Below are positions 44,567 through 53,260 of a stretch of DNA of 64,000 nucleotides, one piece after another. Source of the stretch: Streptomyces sp. NBC_01351 (GTDB lineage: Bacteria > Actinomycetota > Actinomycetes > Streptomycetales > Streptomycetaceae); the NCBI RefSeq assembly GCF_036237315.1, contig NZ_CP108356.1, positions 2,232,001 through 2,296,000 on the forward strand. The letters are read 5' to 3'. The number at the start of each line of letters is the position of its first letter. The stretch's first letter is position 1. The translations under genes were made by a program, and so were the position numbers. The notes below the pieces were generated by a model. It saw only the letters and a list, made by a program, of their open reading frames with translations. It was not told the DNA's origin and made no database searches.

Positions 44567-47023
44567 TCAATCGTGAAGGGGGTTGGCGATGGTGACGTAG
44601 ACGGACTGGGTGTCGACGGGGCCGACCAGCTCGTCGAGGCCGCCCAGGCGGGTGAGCAGGTTGGCCTTGCAGCGCAGGGTGGGTGAGTCGAGCAGCCGCG
44701 CAGGGAGCGGGCCGAGGTGGGCGGCCTTGCCGAGGAACCGGCGGAAGGCGGCGAGCAGTACGCGCTCGTCGGCGAGCCGTTGGGAACCGAAGGCGCCGAT
44801 GAGGCCGAGCACGTTGTTGATGCCGAGGTAGTAGGCGAAGCGTTCGTCGGTGACGGCGTCGGAGACGAAGGTGTCGCTGGCGCTGCCGATCCCGGGGAGC
44901 CGCTGCTCCAGTTCCGTGCGGCGGGATGCGCGGAAGTAGTAGCCCTGGTTGTCGCGGAATCGGCCGCCGACCGGCCAGCCGGCCGGGTCGAGGAGTACCA
45001 GGGTGTTCTGCTGGTGGGCTTCGAGGGCGATGCCGGCGAGCGCGTCGAAGGCGAGCACCGGCAGGACCACGTGGTCGAGGTAGCGCAGGAACCACTCGGC
45101 GGCGACGGCCGAGGTGGGACGTCCGGTGGTGGCGGCGAGGCGTGCGACGGTCTCGGCGAGCCGGGAGCTGAAGGTGGTCCGGCCGGGCCACGGGCGGGGA
45201 GCGGTCAGAGCGGCGACGCAGACGGCGTCGTCGGAGGAGCGGAAGGGGTTGTGGCGGAGCAGGGCGTCGAGTCCGGGGACGGGGGTGCCGTCCGGGGCGT
45301 CGACGGCGACCCAGGCCGGGTCGCGGACGATGTCGAAGCCGGGGTGGCCTGTCTGCCACTGCTCGGCAAGGCCGGTGCGGAGCAGCCGGTGCACCTCGAC
45401 GCCGCGGTGGAGTTCCTTGCGGAGGTTCTCGCGGCGGGAGTTGGTGATGCGAAGGCCCAGGGAGAGCTTGAGCATCGCGGGGGCGCCGGGGCGGTGGACG
45501 GTTCGTACGGAGGAGGTGGGGTACCAGGAGTCGCCGTGGGGGCCCAGGTTGTGCAGGAGTCCCGCGTCGAGGAGGGCGGCGACGGCGGGGCGCTGGAGCA
45601 GGTCGCGGGCCTGCCAGGGGTGAAGGGGCAAGGGGGTGGCACCATCGGGCACCGGAAGGCCGGGGGCGAGCCGGCCGAGGAGCTGGGCGGTGGAGACGGG
45701 GCGGCCTCGTTCGGTCCAGGCCGATTCCGTGGCGAGGGCGGAGGGTTCGACGGCGAACCAGTGCAGGGGGAAGGAGCCGTGCAGTTCGGGTGAGTAGCGG
45801 CGCACTTCGGTCTCGGAGAGCCCTTCGCGGCTCTTCGGGTCCGGCTGGAGGGGGTGGCCGAGGAGGAGGGACTGCTCGGCGGTGAGGAAGCGGTCCCCGC
45901 CCACGGGGGCCGGGGCGGTGGGGCGTTCGCGCCGGTCCGCGATGAACTCGGCGGTGCGGCGGACCGAGTCGGCCACGCGGGCCACGAGGTCGGCGGAACT
46001 GCGGTCGCTGTCGGCGGGGGTGCGGTTGCCTTCGCGGGCGAGGAGGGCCGCAAGGGTTACGGCGTCCAGCGCGGGCGCGGTGGTGGGCGCGGCTTCCAGT
46101 CGCGCCGGGCCGAAGCGGTGCCAGCCCGCCGGGGACCAGTAGCGGACGGCGACGAGCAGGGCCGCGCCGGAAGCGGGCAGGGGGATGCGCAACCGGGTCC
46201 CCGTCGGACCGTCGGGCCGGCGGAGTCCGGCTTCGCGAACCCAGCAGCGGAGCAGGTTCTCGACGGCCGCGGCCTCGGCGGCGACCGCCGGGTCCGGGTG
46301 GTCCAGGAGCTCGGGCGGCCCGGCCGGCTCCGACCGGGTGAAGTCGCTCCGGCTCGTGCGGGGCGGGGCCGTGCCGTCCTTCTGCCGCGGCACTGTGGTC
46401 GCCGCGGGGACCTCCGCCGCCGGTGCCCGTCGGTGCGGGTCGCCGATGGTCGCGTACGACCCGTCGGCCCCGGCCGCGGACTCGGCGGGCGTGGCCCAGG
46501 GTTGGGCGGCCTCGGGGGGGTTACCCCACGGGGTGGCGAACCCGGGGGGTGCGATCTCGGGCTGGGCCGGCTCAGGGGGTGTGGCCCACGGGTTGGCGGG
46601 CTCGTTCGCCGGAGCCGACGGCTGCGCGGGTTCCGCTGGTCGGGCCGACGGCTGCGCGGCTTGCCCCGGCTGCACGCTCTCCGTGGGGGCGGTCCACGGC
46701 GATCCCGGCTGCGCCGACCGGGCCAGTGTCGGCGCCGTTTCACCCGGGGCGGTCCCCGGCCGCGCTTGCTCCGCCGGCTGGGCCGGGGGCTGCGCGCTCT
46801 CCGTGATTGCGGTCCGCGGCGGCGCGGGCTCGACTGGCCGGGCATGAGGCGGCGCGGTCTCCCAAGGGCCGGGGCCGGGGGTCTGCGGTGACGGCGGCTG
46901 CCCCGTGGGGGCGGAGGGATGGTGCTGCGCCGTGGGTGTTGGTGTGGCGGGCGTTGGGGGCAGGAGCCGGCTCTCGTCGCCGCCGGGGCCGGGAGTCGGG
47001 GTGGCATGGTGCGCGTCGGGCAT
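44567..47023 (-). CDS. NIS siderophore synthetase (IucA/IucC family), with long Pro/Ala-rich N-terminus
   Basis: 818 residues, about 200 longer than usual. Residues 1-240 are low-complexity, with repeated PAEPAQP- and PAESA-like units and little predicted structure. From about 245 on it is an IucA/IucC protein: LLLGHPLQPDPKSREGL (with Gln where HPxHP normally has His), PLHPWQ, LKLSLGLRITNSRREN, and ALEAHQQNTLVLLD. It is the second gene of the operon, 21 bases after the aminotransferase. The long N-terminus is compositionally in frame with GC bias, so it is probably translated, but a downstream start is also possible. Confidence 0.9.
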   Translation of the reverse strand: MPDAHHATPTPGPGGDESRLLPPTPATPTPTAQHHPSAPTGQPPSPQTPGPGPWETAPPHARPVEPAPPRTAITESAQPPAQPAEQARPGTAPGETAPTLARSAQPGSPWTAPTESVQPGQAAQPSARPAEPAQPSAPANEPANPWATPPEPAQPEIAPPGFATPWGNPPEAAQPWATPAESAAGADGSYATIGDPHRRAPAAEVPAATTVPRQKDGTAPPRTSRSDFTRSEPAGPPELLDHPDPAVAAEAAAVENLLRCWVREAGLRRPDGPTGTRLRIPLPASGAALLVAVRYWSPAGWHRFGPARLEAAPTTAPALDAVTLAALLAREGNRTPADSDRSSADLVARVADSVRRTAEFIADRRERPTAPAPVGGDRFLTAEQSLLLGHPLQPDPKSREGLSETEVRRYSPELHGSFPLHWFAVEPSALATESAWTERGRPVSTAQLLGRLAPGLPVPDGATPLPLHPWQARDLLQRPAVAALLDAGLLHNLGPHGDSWYPTSSVRTVHRPGAPAMLKLSLGLRITNSRRENLRKELHRGVEVHRLLRTGLAEQWQTGHPGFDIVRDPAWVAVDAPDGTPVPGLDALLRHNPFRSSDDAVCVAALTAPRPWPGRTTFSSRLAETVARLAATTGRPTSAVAAEWFLRYLDHVVLPVLAFDALAGIALEAHQQNTLVLLDPAGWPVGGRFRDNQGYYFRASRRTELEQRLPGIGSASDTFVSDAVTDERFAYYLGINNVLGLIGAFGSQRLADERVLLAAFRRFLGKAAHLGPLPARLLDSPTLRCKANLLTRLGGLDELVGPVDTQSVYVTIANPLHD

Positions 47024-47044
47024 CGCGGGTCCTCGGGGTACGGG

Positions 47045-48520
47045 TCAGTGGGGCTGGCGGGCGGCTGCCGGGATGGCGTCGGCCAGGCGGTCGAGGACCG
47101 CCGCGGCCTGCTCGTCGGTCAGGGTCAGCGGGGGTAGCAGGCGGACGACAGCGGAGTGGCGGCCGCCGAGTTCGACGATCAGCCCGCGGTCCAGGCACTC
47201 CTGGCGGACGGCCGCGGCGAGGGCGGGGGCGCAGGCTCCGGTGTCGGGGTCGACGAGTTCGACGCCGATCATCAGGCCGCGGCCCCGTACGTCCCCGATG
47301 CAGGGGTGAGCGGAGGCGAGGCCGCGCAGGGCCGTGAGCATCCGCTCGCCCAGGGCGGCGGCGCGCTCGGCGAGACGGTGCTCGCGGACGTAGGCGAGGG
47401 TGGCGGTGCCGGCCGCCATGGCCAGCTGGTTGCCCCGAAAGGTGCCGGCGTGCGCGCCGGGAGCCCAGACGTCCAGGCTCGCCCGGTACACGATCACCGC
47501 GAGCGGCAGGCTGCCGCCGATCGCCTTGGACAGGACGAGTACGTCGGGCACCACCCCGGCGTGGTCCACCCCCCAGAAGGCGCCGGTCCGACCGACCCCC
47601 GTCTGCACCTCGTCCGCGATCAGTGGGATCCCCCGCGCCTGGGTGATCTCGCGCATCCGGCGCAACCAGGCGTCGGGGGCCGGGAGGACCCCGCCCTCAC
47701 CCTGGACGGGTTCGATGATCATCCCGGCGGGTGCGGGGACCCCGCCCTTGGGGTCGTCCAGGAGGTTCTCCGTCCAGCGGGCGCCGAGTTCGGCACCCTC
47801 GACACCGCCGACGCCGAACGGGCAGCGGAAGTCCTGCGGGTACGGGAGCCGGGTCACCCGTACGTCCGCGGCTCCGCCCGAGGCGTCCAGGGCTCCGGCG
47901 GTCATCCCGTGGTAGGCACCCGTGAAGGCGAGCAGCCCGGAACGCCCCGTCGCGGTGCGGACCAGTTTGAGGGCCGCCTCCACCGCGTCCGTGCCGGCCG
48001 GTCCGCAGAACTGGATCCGGGCGTCGGCGGCCAGGGCGGGCGGCAGATTGGCGAAGAGCTCGGTGGTGAACGCGTCCTTGACCGGGGTCGCGAGGTCCAG
48101 CACGTGTAGCGGAGCCCCGGAGTCGAGGATGCCCCGGATGGCTTCCAACACCACGGGGTGGTTGTGCCCGAGGGCGAGGGTGCCGGCACCGGAGAGGCAG
48201 TCGAGGTAGCGCCGTCCGTCGGCGCCCTCGATGGTCAGGCCGCGGGCGCGCACCGGGACGATGGGCAGGGAGCGCGCGTACGTCCGTGCGGCGGACTCCC
48301 GTTGGGCCTGCCTGCGCAGGATGCCGTCGGCGGCGCCGGGGGTCCGCCGTGGCCGACTGCCCTGGGGCGGCACCTGTGCCACGGATGACGCGTCCACGGA
48401 CACGGACACGGACGCGGAAGCGACGGACGCGGACGCCGACGCGTCCACCGCCGGCTCGGTCAAAGCCACGAGTGTCGGACCTCCCACACTGATTGCTCTT
48501 CCGGATTGCGCCTCGAACAT
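47045..48520 (-). CDS. Diaminobutyrate--2-oxoglutarate aminotransferase (siderophore type)
   Basis: 491 residues from ATG 48520 with GGGAGC upstream. A class-III PLP aminotransferase: GTDAVEAALKLVRTATGR, FTGAYHGMTAGALDASGG, the VLVLSKAIGGSLPLAV lysine, and a HAGTFRGNQLAM tail of the active site. It converts aspartate semialdehyde (with glutamate) to L-2,4-diaminobutyrate, as does RhbA in rhizobactin synthesis. The N-terminus has a Ser/Ala/Val repeat (SASASVASASVSVSV). It begins the operon. There is no decarboxylase gene next to it. Confidence 0.88.
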   Translation of the reverse strand: MFEAQSGRAISVGGPTLVALTEPAVDASASASVASASVSVSVDASSVAQVPPQGSRPRRTPGAADGILRRQAQRESAARTYARSLPIVPVRARGLTIEGADGRRYLDCLSGAGTLALGHNHPVVLEAIRGILDSGAPLHVLDLATPVKDAFTTELFANLPPALAADARIQFCGPAGTDAVEAALKLVRTATGRSGLLAFTGAYHGMTAGALDASGGAADVRVTRLPYPQDFRCPFGVGGVEGAELGARWTENLLDDPKGGVPAPAGMIIEPVQGEGGVLPAPDAWLRRMREITQARGIPLIADEVQTGVGRTGAFWGVDHAGVVPDVLVLSKAIGGSLPLAVIVYRASLDVWAPGAHAGTFRGNQLAMAAGTATLAYVREHRLAERAAALGERMLTALRGLASAHPCIGDVRGRGLMIGVELVDPDTGACAPALAAAVRQECLDRGLIVELGGRHSAVVRLLPPLTLTDEQAAAVLDRLADAIPAAARQPH

Positions 48521-48721
48521 CAACGCTGCTCCCCCATCCCCCGTACGTACCAACGACGGTGACGGCGGCGGATCACGGGTGGGCCCAAGATCCTTGCCCT
48601 TCGAGGGGCGAGACACCCCGGCGAGTCAGGAACCACGGCCCCGGGCTGTGCCGTCCCCAACGTCGGCGGCATAGTGGGTTGCTGCACTCGACGCCTCGAA
48701 TCCACCAGGGGGACGAACGAC

Positions 48722-49891
48722 ATGCGACCGAACCGACCGGTCACCGCGCTGCTGTGCGCGGCCGCGCTCGCGCTGACCGCCGCGGCCTGCGGCCCCGGCG
48801 ACGATCAGGCCGGCGGCGACGCCAAGCCGACCGTGGCACAGAGCAGTCCGGGCACGGGCGGGATCAAGATCCCGGACCAGCTCAAGGACAAGCTCAAGGA
48901 GCACGGCATCGACCTGGAGAAGTGGAAGGGGGGCGAGTGGAAGAACTGGAAGAAGGAGGACTGGCTCCGCGAGGCGGGCGACTACATCAACCCGATCATC
49001 GAGGGCCTGTGGGACCCCGACCGCATGCGTGATGCCGAGCAGCCGAAGCCGCCCTCCGTGGACCCGGACGCGGGCAAGGACCAGGGCGTCACCGACCCGA
49101 CCCCGGCGCCGGTGGCCGCCAAGCCGGCGACCCCGCCCTACCACCAGAGCGTTCCGGCTTCCGGCAAGGTCTTCTTCGACGGGCCCGAGGGTTCGATGGT
49201 CTGCTCGGCGACCGTGATCAAGGACCCGGCGCACCCCGGCAAGTCCAACATGGTGTGGACGGCCGGCCACTGCGTGCACGCGGGCAAGTCCGGTGGCTGG
49301 TACCGCAACATCGCGTTCGTCCCGTCCTACAACAACGCGGGCAAGCCGGCCGCGCAGCTCAAGGGCGCGCCCCGGGAGCAGGTGGCTCCGTACGGCGTGT
49401 GGTGGAGCGACTGGGCGCAGACCTCCGACCAGTGGATCGCGACCGGCGGTCCGACCGGCGGTGCGGGTGCCCCGTTCGACTTCGCGGTGCTGCACGTGAC
49501 CCCCGAGCAGGGCAGCGGCAAGTCGCTCGAGGAGACGGTCGGTTCGGCGCTTCCGGTGGAGTTCAACGCTCCGGCGGTGCCGAAGGTCGCGAACATCACC
49601 GCGACCGGCTACCCGGCTGCGGCCCCCTTCGACGGCCAGAAGGCCTACCAGTGCGCTGACAAGCCGGGGCGGCTGTCGCTGAACTCGACGGACCCGGTGA
49701 TGTACCGCATCGGCTGCACCATGACCGGCGGTTCCTCCGGCGGCGGCTGGGTCGCGGCGGGTGCCGACGGCAAGCCGGCGCTGGTGTCGAACACCTCGAT
49801 CGGCCCGGCCAAGGCGGGCTGGCTGGCCGGACCCCGTCTGGGCCCGGAGGCGAAGGGCATCTTCGACGCCGTGAGCGCCAAGTTCAAGTAG
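48722..49891 (+). CDS. Exported trypsin-like serine peptidase
   Basis: 389 residues from ATG 48722 with GGGGGA upstream. An N-terminal signal (residues 1-28) ends LALTAAACGPGDD; the cysteine resembles a lipobox but -3 is Ala, so lipid anchoring is uncertain. A charged helical segment follows (KDKLKEHGIDLEKWKGGEWKN), then the peptidase domain with catalytic His (TAGHCVH), Asp (FDFAVLHV) and Ser (GGSSGGGW). This order and motifs are those of the glutamyl-endopeptidase-like S1 group. It is divergent from the siderophore operon. Strong terminator downstream. Confidence 0.85.
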   Translation: MRPNRPVTALLCAAALALTAAACGPGDDQAGGDAKPTVAQSSPGTGGIKIPDQLKDKLKEHGIDLEKWKGGEWKNWKKEDWLREAGDYINPIIEGLWDPDRMRDAEQPKPPSVDPDAGKDQGVTDPTPAPVAAKPATPPYHQSVPASGKVFFDGPEGSMVCSATVIKDPAHPGKSNMVWTAGHCVHAGKSGGWYRNIAFVPSYNNAGKPAAQLKGAPREQVAPYGVWWSDWAQTSDQWIATGGPTGGAGAPFDFAVLHVTPEQGSGKSLEETVGSALPVEFNAPAVPKVANITATGYPAAAPFDGQKAYQCADKPGRLSLNSTDPVMYRIGCTMTGGSSGGGWVAAGADGKPALVSNTSIGPAKAGWLAGPRLGPEAKGIFDAVSAKFK

Positions 49892-49900
49892 TCCTGTGGA

Positions 49901-49943
49901 AACGGCTGAGGGCCCCCGCTCACCGCGGGGGCCCTCAGCCGTT
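49901..49943. terminator. Bidirectional terminator between the peptidase and hflX
   Basis: AACGGCTGAGGGCCCCCGC (49901-49919), loop TCACC, exact complement (49925-49943). A perfect 19-bp stem between convergent genes, the longest in the window. Confidence 0.8.
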
Positions 49944-49981
49944 CGGTCGGCTCAGCCGAGCCGATTCCGGCTCAGCTCAGC

Positions 49982-51496
49982 TCAGCGCTTCGCGAGCGCG
50001 TACGGAGCCAGGTCCGCCGCCAGTTCCTGGTGGACCCGCGCCTTGAGCAGGGTGCCCTCCGCGGTGTGCTCCTCGGAGATCACCTCGCCCTCGGCGTGCG
50101 CCTTGGCCACCAGCGAGCCGAGCGTGTAGGGCACCAGGGCCTCCACCTCGACCTCGGGCCGGGGCAGCTCGGTGTCGATGAGCGCGAGCAGTTCCTCGAT
50201 GCCCAGGCCCGTCCGCGCCGAGACGGCGATGGAGTGCCGCTCGATCCGCAGCAGCCGCTGCAGGACGAGCGGGTCCGCCGCGTCCGCCTTGTTGATCACC
50301 ACGATCTCGGGCACGTTGACCGCGCCGACCTCGCGGATCACCTCGCGCACGGCCGCCAGCTGCTCTTCCGGCGTCGGGTGCGAGCCGTCCACGATGTGCA
50401 GGATGAGATCGGCGTCGCCGACCTCCTCCATCGTGGAGCGGAACGCCTCGACGAGGTGGTGGGGCAGGTGCCGGACGAAGCCGACCGTGTCGGCCAGGGT
50501 GTAGATCCGGCCGCTCGGCGTCTCGGCCCGGCGCACGGTCGGGTCGAGGGTGGCGAACAGCGCGTTCTCCACCAGTACACCCGCGCCCGTGAGGCGGTTG
50601 AGGAGCGAGGACTTCCCGGCGTTGGTGTAGCCGGCGATGGCGACCGAGGGCACCTTGTTGCGACGCCGTTCCTGCCGCTTGATGTCGCGGCCGGTCTTCA
50701 TGTCCGCGATCTCCCGGCGCATCTTCGCCATCTTCTCGCGGATCCGGCGCCGGTCGGTCTCGATCTTGGTCTCACCGGGACCGCGGGTCGCCATGCCGCC
50801 ACCACCGCCGCCACCCATCTGGCGGGACAGCGAGGCACCCCAGCCGCGCAGTCGCGGCAGCATGTACTGCATCTGCGCGAGCGCGACCTGCGCCTTGCCC
50901 TCTCGGGACTTGGCGTGCTGGGCGAAGATGTCGAGGATGAGGGCGGTCCGGTCGACCACCTTCACCTTGACGACGTCTTCGAGCGCGATGAGCTGACCGG
51001 GGCTGAGCTCGCCGTCGCAGACGACGGTGTCGGCTCCGCTCTCCATGACGATGTCACGCAGCTCGCGCGCCTTGCCCGAGCCGATGAAGGTGGCCGGGTC
51101 CGGCTTGTCGCGGCGCTGGATCACGCCGTCGAGGACGAGAGCACCTGCCGTCTCGGCGAGCGCCGCGAGCTCCGCTAGGGAGTTCTCCGCGTCGTTCACC
51201 GTGCCGGAGGTCCAGACACCGACGAGTACGACGCGCTCCAGGCGCAGCTGTCGGTACTCGACCTCGGTGACGTCTTCGAGCTCGGTGGAGAGGCCGGCCA
51301 CGCGGCGCAGAGCCGCGCGCTCGGAGCGTTCGAACTGCTCGCCGTCCCGGTCTCCGTCGATCTCGTGGCTCCAGGCGACGTCCTCTTCCATCAGGGCATC
51401 GGCCCGAAGGCTCTCGGTGAAGCTCTGCGAGTCGCGCACGTCCTGAGCGTCCTGTGCGTCCCGCGCGTCCTGGGAAGGGGAAGAAGAGGAGGTCAT
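49982..51496 (-). CDS. hflX: GTPase HflX
   Basis: 504 residues. The N-terminal HflX domain reads LVLDGVIQRRDKPDPATFIGSGKARELRD and then the glycine-rich SRQMGGGGGGGM loop before the GTPase. G motifs: GYTNAGKSS (289-297), DTVGF and NKADA. HflX rescues stalled or heat-damaged 70S ribosomes by splitting them. The extra N-terminal 80 residues (acidic, repeated RDAQDAQDVRD) are Streptomyces-like. Single gene, converging with the peptidase. Confidence 0.95.
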   Translation of the reverse strand: MTSSSSPSQDARDAQDAQDVRDSQSFTESLRADALMEEDVAWSHEIDGDRDGEQFERSERAALRRVAGLSTELEDVTEVEYRQLRLERVVLVGVWTSGTVNDAENSLAELAALAETAGALVLDGVIQRRDKPDPATFIGSGKARELRDIVMESGADTVVCDGELSPGQLIALEDVVKVKVVDRTALILDIFAQHAKSREGKAQVALAQMQYMLPRLRGWGASLSRQMGGGGGGGMATRGPGETKIETDRRRIREKMAKMRREIADMKTGRDIKRQERRRNKVPSVAIAGYTNAGKSSLLNRLTGAGVLVENALFATLDPTVRRAETPSGRIYTLADTVGFVRHLPHHLVEAFRSTMEEVGDADLILHIVDGSHPTPEEQLAAVREVIREVGAVNVPEIVVINKADAADPLVLQRLLRIERHSIAVSARTGLGIEELLALIDTELPRPEVEVEALVPYTLGSLVAKAHAEGEVISEEHTAEGTLLKARVHQELAADLAPYALAKR

Positions 51497-51658
51497 TGGA
51501 TCCTTACGTCGATTCGAATAGCACGGTCACGTCAGCCGTCAGGTCCAACGTGGAACTGTCACGTCCAACGTGTCACACCGCCCGGGGATTCCCCGAAGGG
51601 GCCCCGCCGCAGTGACTCCATCGATGGTGACATGCCCGTTCCTCACCGGTCACACCCT

Positions 51659-53107
51659 TTATTCGACGGGCGCGGCCCCGCTCCATTCCGGGTGTCCCGG
51701 CATCGCCGGGGTCGTCTTCCCGTACAGCCACGGCTCCAGGAAGGCCTTCAGGTCCCGGCCCGCCTCCTGCGAGGCCAGGCGTACGAAGTCCTCGGTGCCC
51801 GCGACGGAGTCCCGGTGCTCGGTCACCCAGCGCCGTTGGATCCGGTCGAAGGCCGCGGTGCCGATCTCCTGGCGCAGCGCGTAGAGGATCAGCGCGGACC
51901 CGTCGTAGACCACCGGCCGGAACAGCCCGATCTTCTCCCCGGGGGCGGCTGCCTTCGGGGCGGCCGGGGGACCGCCCGCGGCCCGCCACTGGTCGGAGCG
52001 CTGGTACGCCTCGCGCATGCGCCGCTCCAGGGAGTACTTGCCGAGGCCGTCGGCGTACAGGGCCTCGTACCAGGTGGCGTGGCCCTCGTTGAGCCACAGG
52101 TCGGACCAGGTCCGCGGGCTGACGCTGTCGCCGAACCACTGGTGGGCGAGCTCGTGCACCATCACTGATTCCACGTACCACTCGGGGTAGCCCTCTCCGG
52201 AGAAGAGGCTGTGTTCGAAGAGCGAGAGGGTCTGGGTCTCCAGCTCGAAGCCGGTGTTCGCCCGTGCGATCAGGATCCCGTAGTTCTCGAAGGGGTAGCG
52301 GCCGACGCGCTCCTCCATCCACGCGACCTGGCCGGCGGTCTTCTTCAGCCAGGGGGCCAGCCGCTCCCGGTCCGCCGCGGGCACCACGTCGCGCAGCGGC
52401 AGCCCGTGCGGGCCGGTGCCGTGGACGACGGCGGACTTGCCGACGGAGACCTGGGCCAGCTCGGTGGCCATGGGGTGCAGGGTCCGGTACGTCCAGGTCG
52501 TCCCGCCGGCCGCGCGGGGGGCGGGCAGGGCGCCGGGCACCCCGTTGGCCACGGCCGTGAGCCCGGCCGGGGCGGTGATCCGGAAGGTGAAGTACGCCTT
52601 GTCGGCGGGGTGGTCGTTGCAGGGGAAGACCCGGTGGGCGGCGTCCGCCTGGTTGGCCATGGCCAGGCCGTCCTCGGTGGGCACCCAGCCGCCGTCCCCC
52701 CGGCCGCGCGGGTCGCTGGTGTGCCGGACGGTGATGTGCAGCGGCACGTTGCGCGCGATGGGGCGTGCGGGGGTCAGTACGAGGTCCTCGCCCGCGGTCT
52801 CGAACCGGGCCGGCTCCCCGTTGACCTCGACGGACGACACCTTGCCGTGGGTGAAGTCGAGGTTGATCAGCTCCATCGGCCGCAGGGCGCGGGCTTCGAT
52901 GACGGTGACCGCGTCGAGGGGGCTCTTGTTGTCCTTGTACGTGAAGGACAGGTCGTACGAGAGCACGTCGTACCCGGGGTTCCCGAGCTCCGGGAACAGC
53001 CGGTCGCCGATGCCCAGCGGCGTCGGCGCGGGCAGGACGGCGGCGACGAGGGTGAGGGAGGCCGCGGCGAGCAGGGCGGCGCGCAGGCGGGGGGAGGTGA
53101 GCTGCAT
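51659..53107 (-). CDS. Exported M1-family metallopeptidase
   Basis: 482 residues from ATG 53107. A signal peptide or uncleaved anchor (MQLTSPRLRAALLAAASLTLV, about 1-28) precedes the N-terminal beta domain (TVIEARALRPMELINLDFTHG) and the catalytic domain: zinc motif HELAH at 318-322 with the third ligand E341 in NEGHATW, as in aminopeptidase-N-like gluzincins. The GAMEN-type exopeptidase motif is not evident, but a GFELET segment may take its place. Shorter than classical aminopeptidase N, lacking the C-terminal superhelix, as with other actinobacterial secreted M1 enzymes. Confidence 0.88.
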   Translation of the reverse strand: MQLTSPRLRAALLAAASLTLVAAVLPAPTPLGIGDRLFPELGNPGYDVLSYDLSFTYKDNKSPLDAVTVIEARALRPMELINLDFTHGKVSSVEVNGEPARFETAGEDLVLTPARPIARNVPLHITVRHTSDPRGRGDGGWVPTEDGLAMANQADAAHRVFPCNDHPADKAYFTFRITAPAGLTAVANGVPGALPAPRAAGGTTWTYRTLHPMATELAQVSVGKSAVVHGTGPHGLPLRDVVPAADRERLAPWLKKTAGQVAWMEERVGRYPFENYGILIARANTGFELETQTLSLFEHSLFSGEGYPEWYVESVMVHELAHQWFGDSVSPRTWSDLWLNEGHATWYEALYADGLGKYSLERRMREAYQRSDQWRAAGGPPAAPKAAAPGEKIGLFRPVVYDGSALILYALRQEIGTAAFDRIQRRWVTEHRDSVAGTEDFVRLASQEAGRDLKAFLEPWLYGKTTPAMPGHPEWSGAAPVE

Positions 53108-53260
53108 CCACCACCGCTTACCAGCGCCCGCCGCACGGCCGCGCACGGCGCGCGACGGGACCACCCGAACGGGACCTTCCGGGGGCCGCCCGCTGACACG
53201 TCAGGGGCCCCTGGCAGCGGCCGGCGGAGCTGGGCGCGGCTACGCCCGGCTGAGGCCCGG

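Noticed and set aside
48521..48721. Iron-box (IdeR/DmdR1) before the siderophore operon
   Set aside because: No TTAGGTTAGGCTAACCTAA-like palindrome is visible; at best degenerate. This is noted in the operon finding.
48722..48805. Lipoprotein lipobox in the secreted peptidase
   Set aside because: The residue at -3 is Ala and the segment is AAAC, a weak lipobox; reported only as uncertain in the gene entry.
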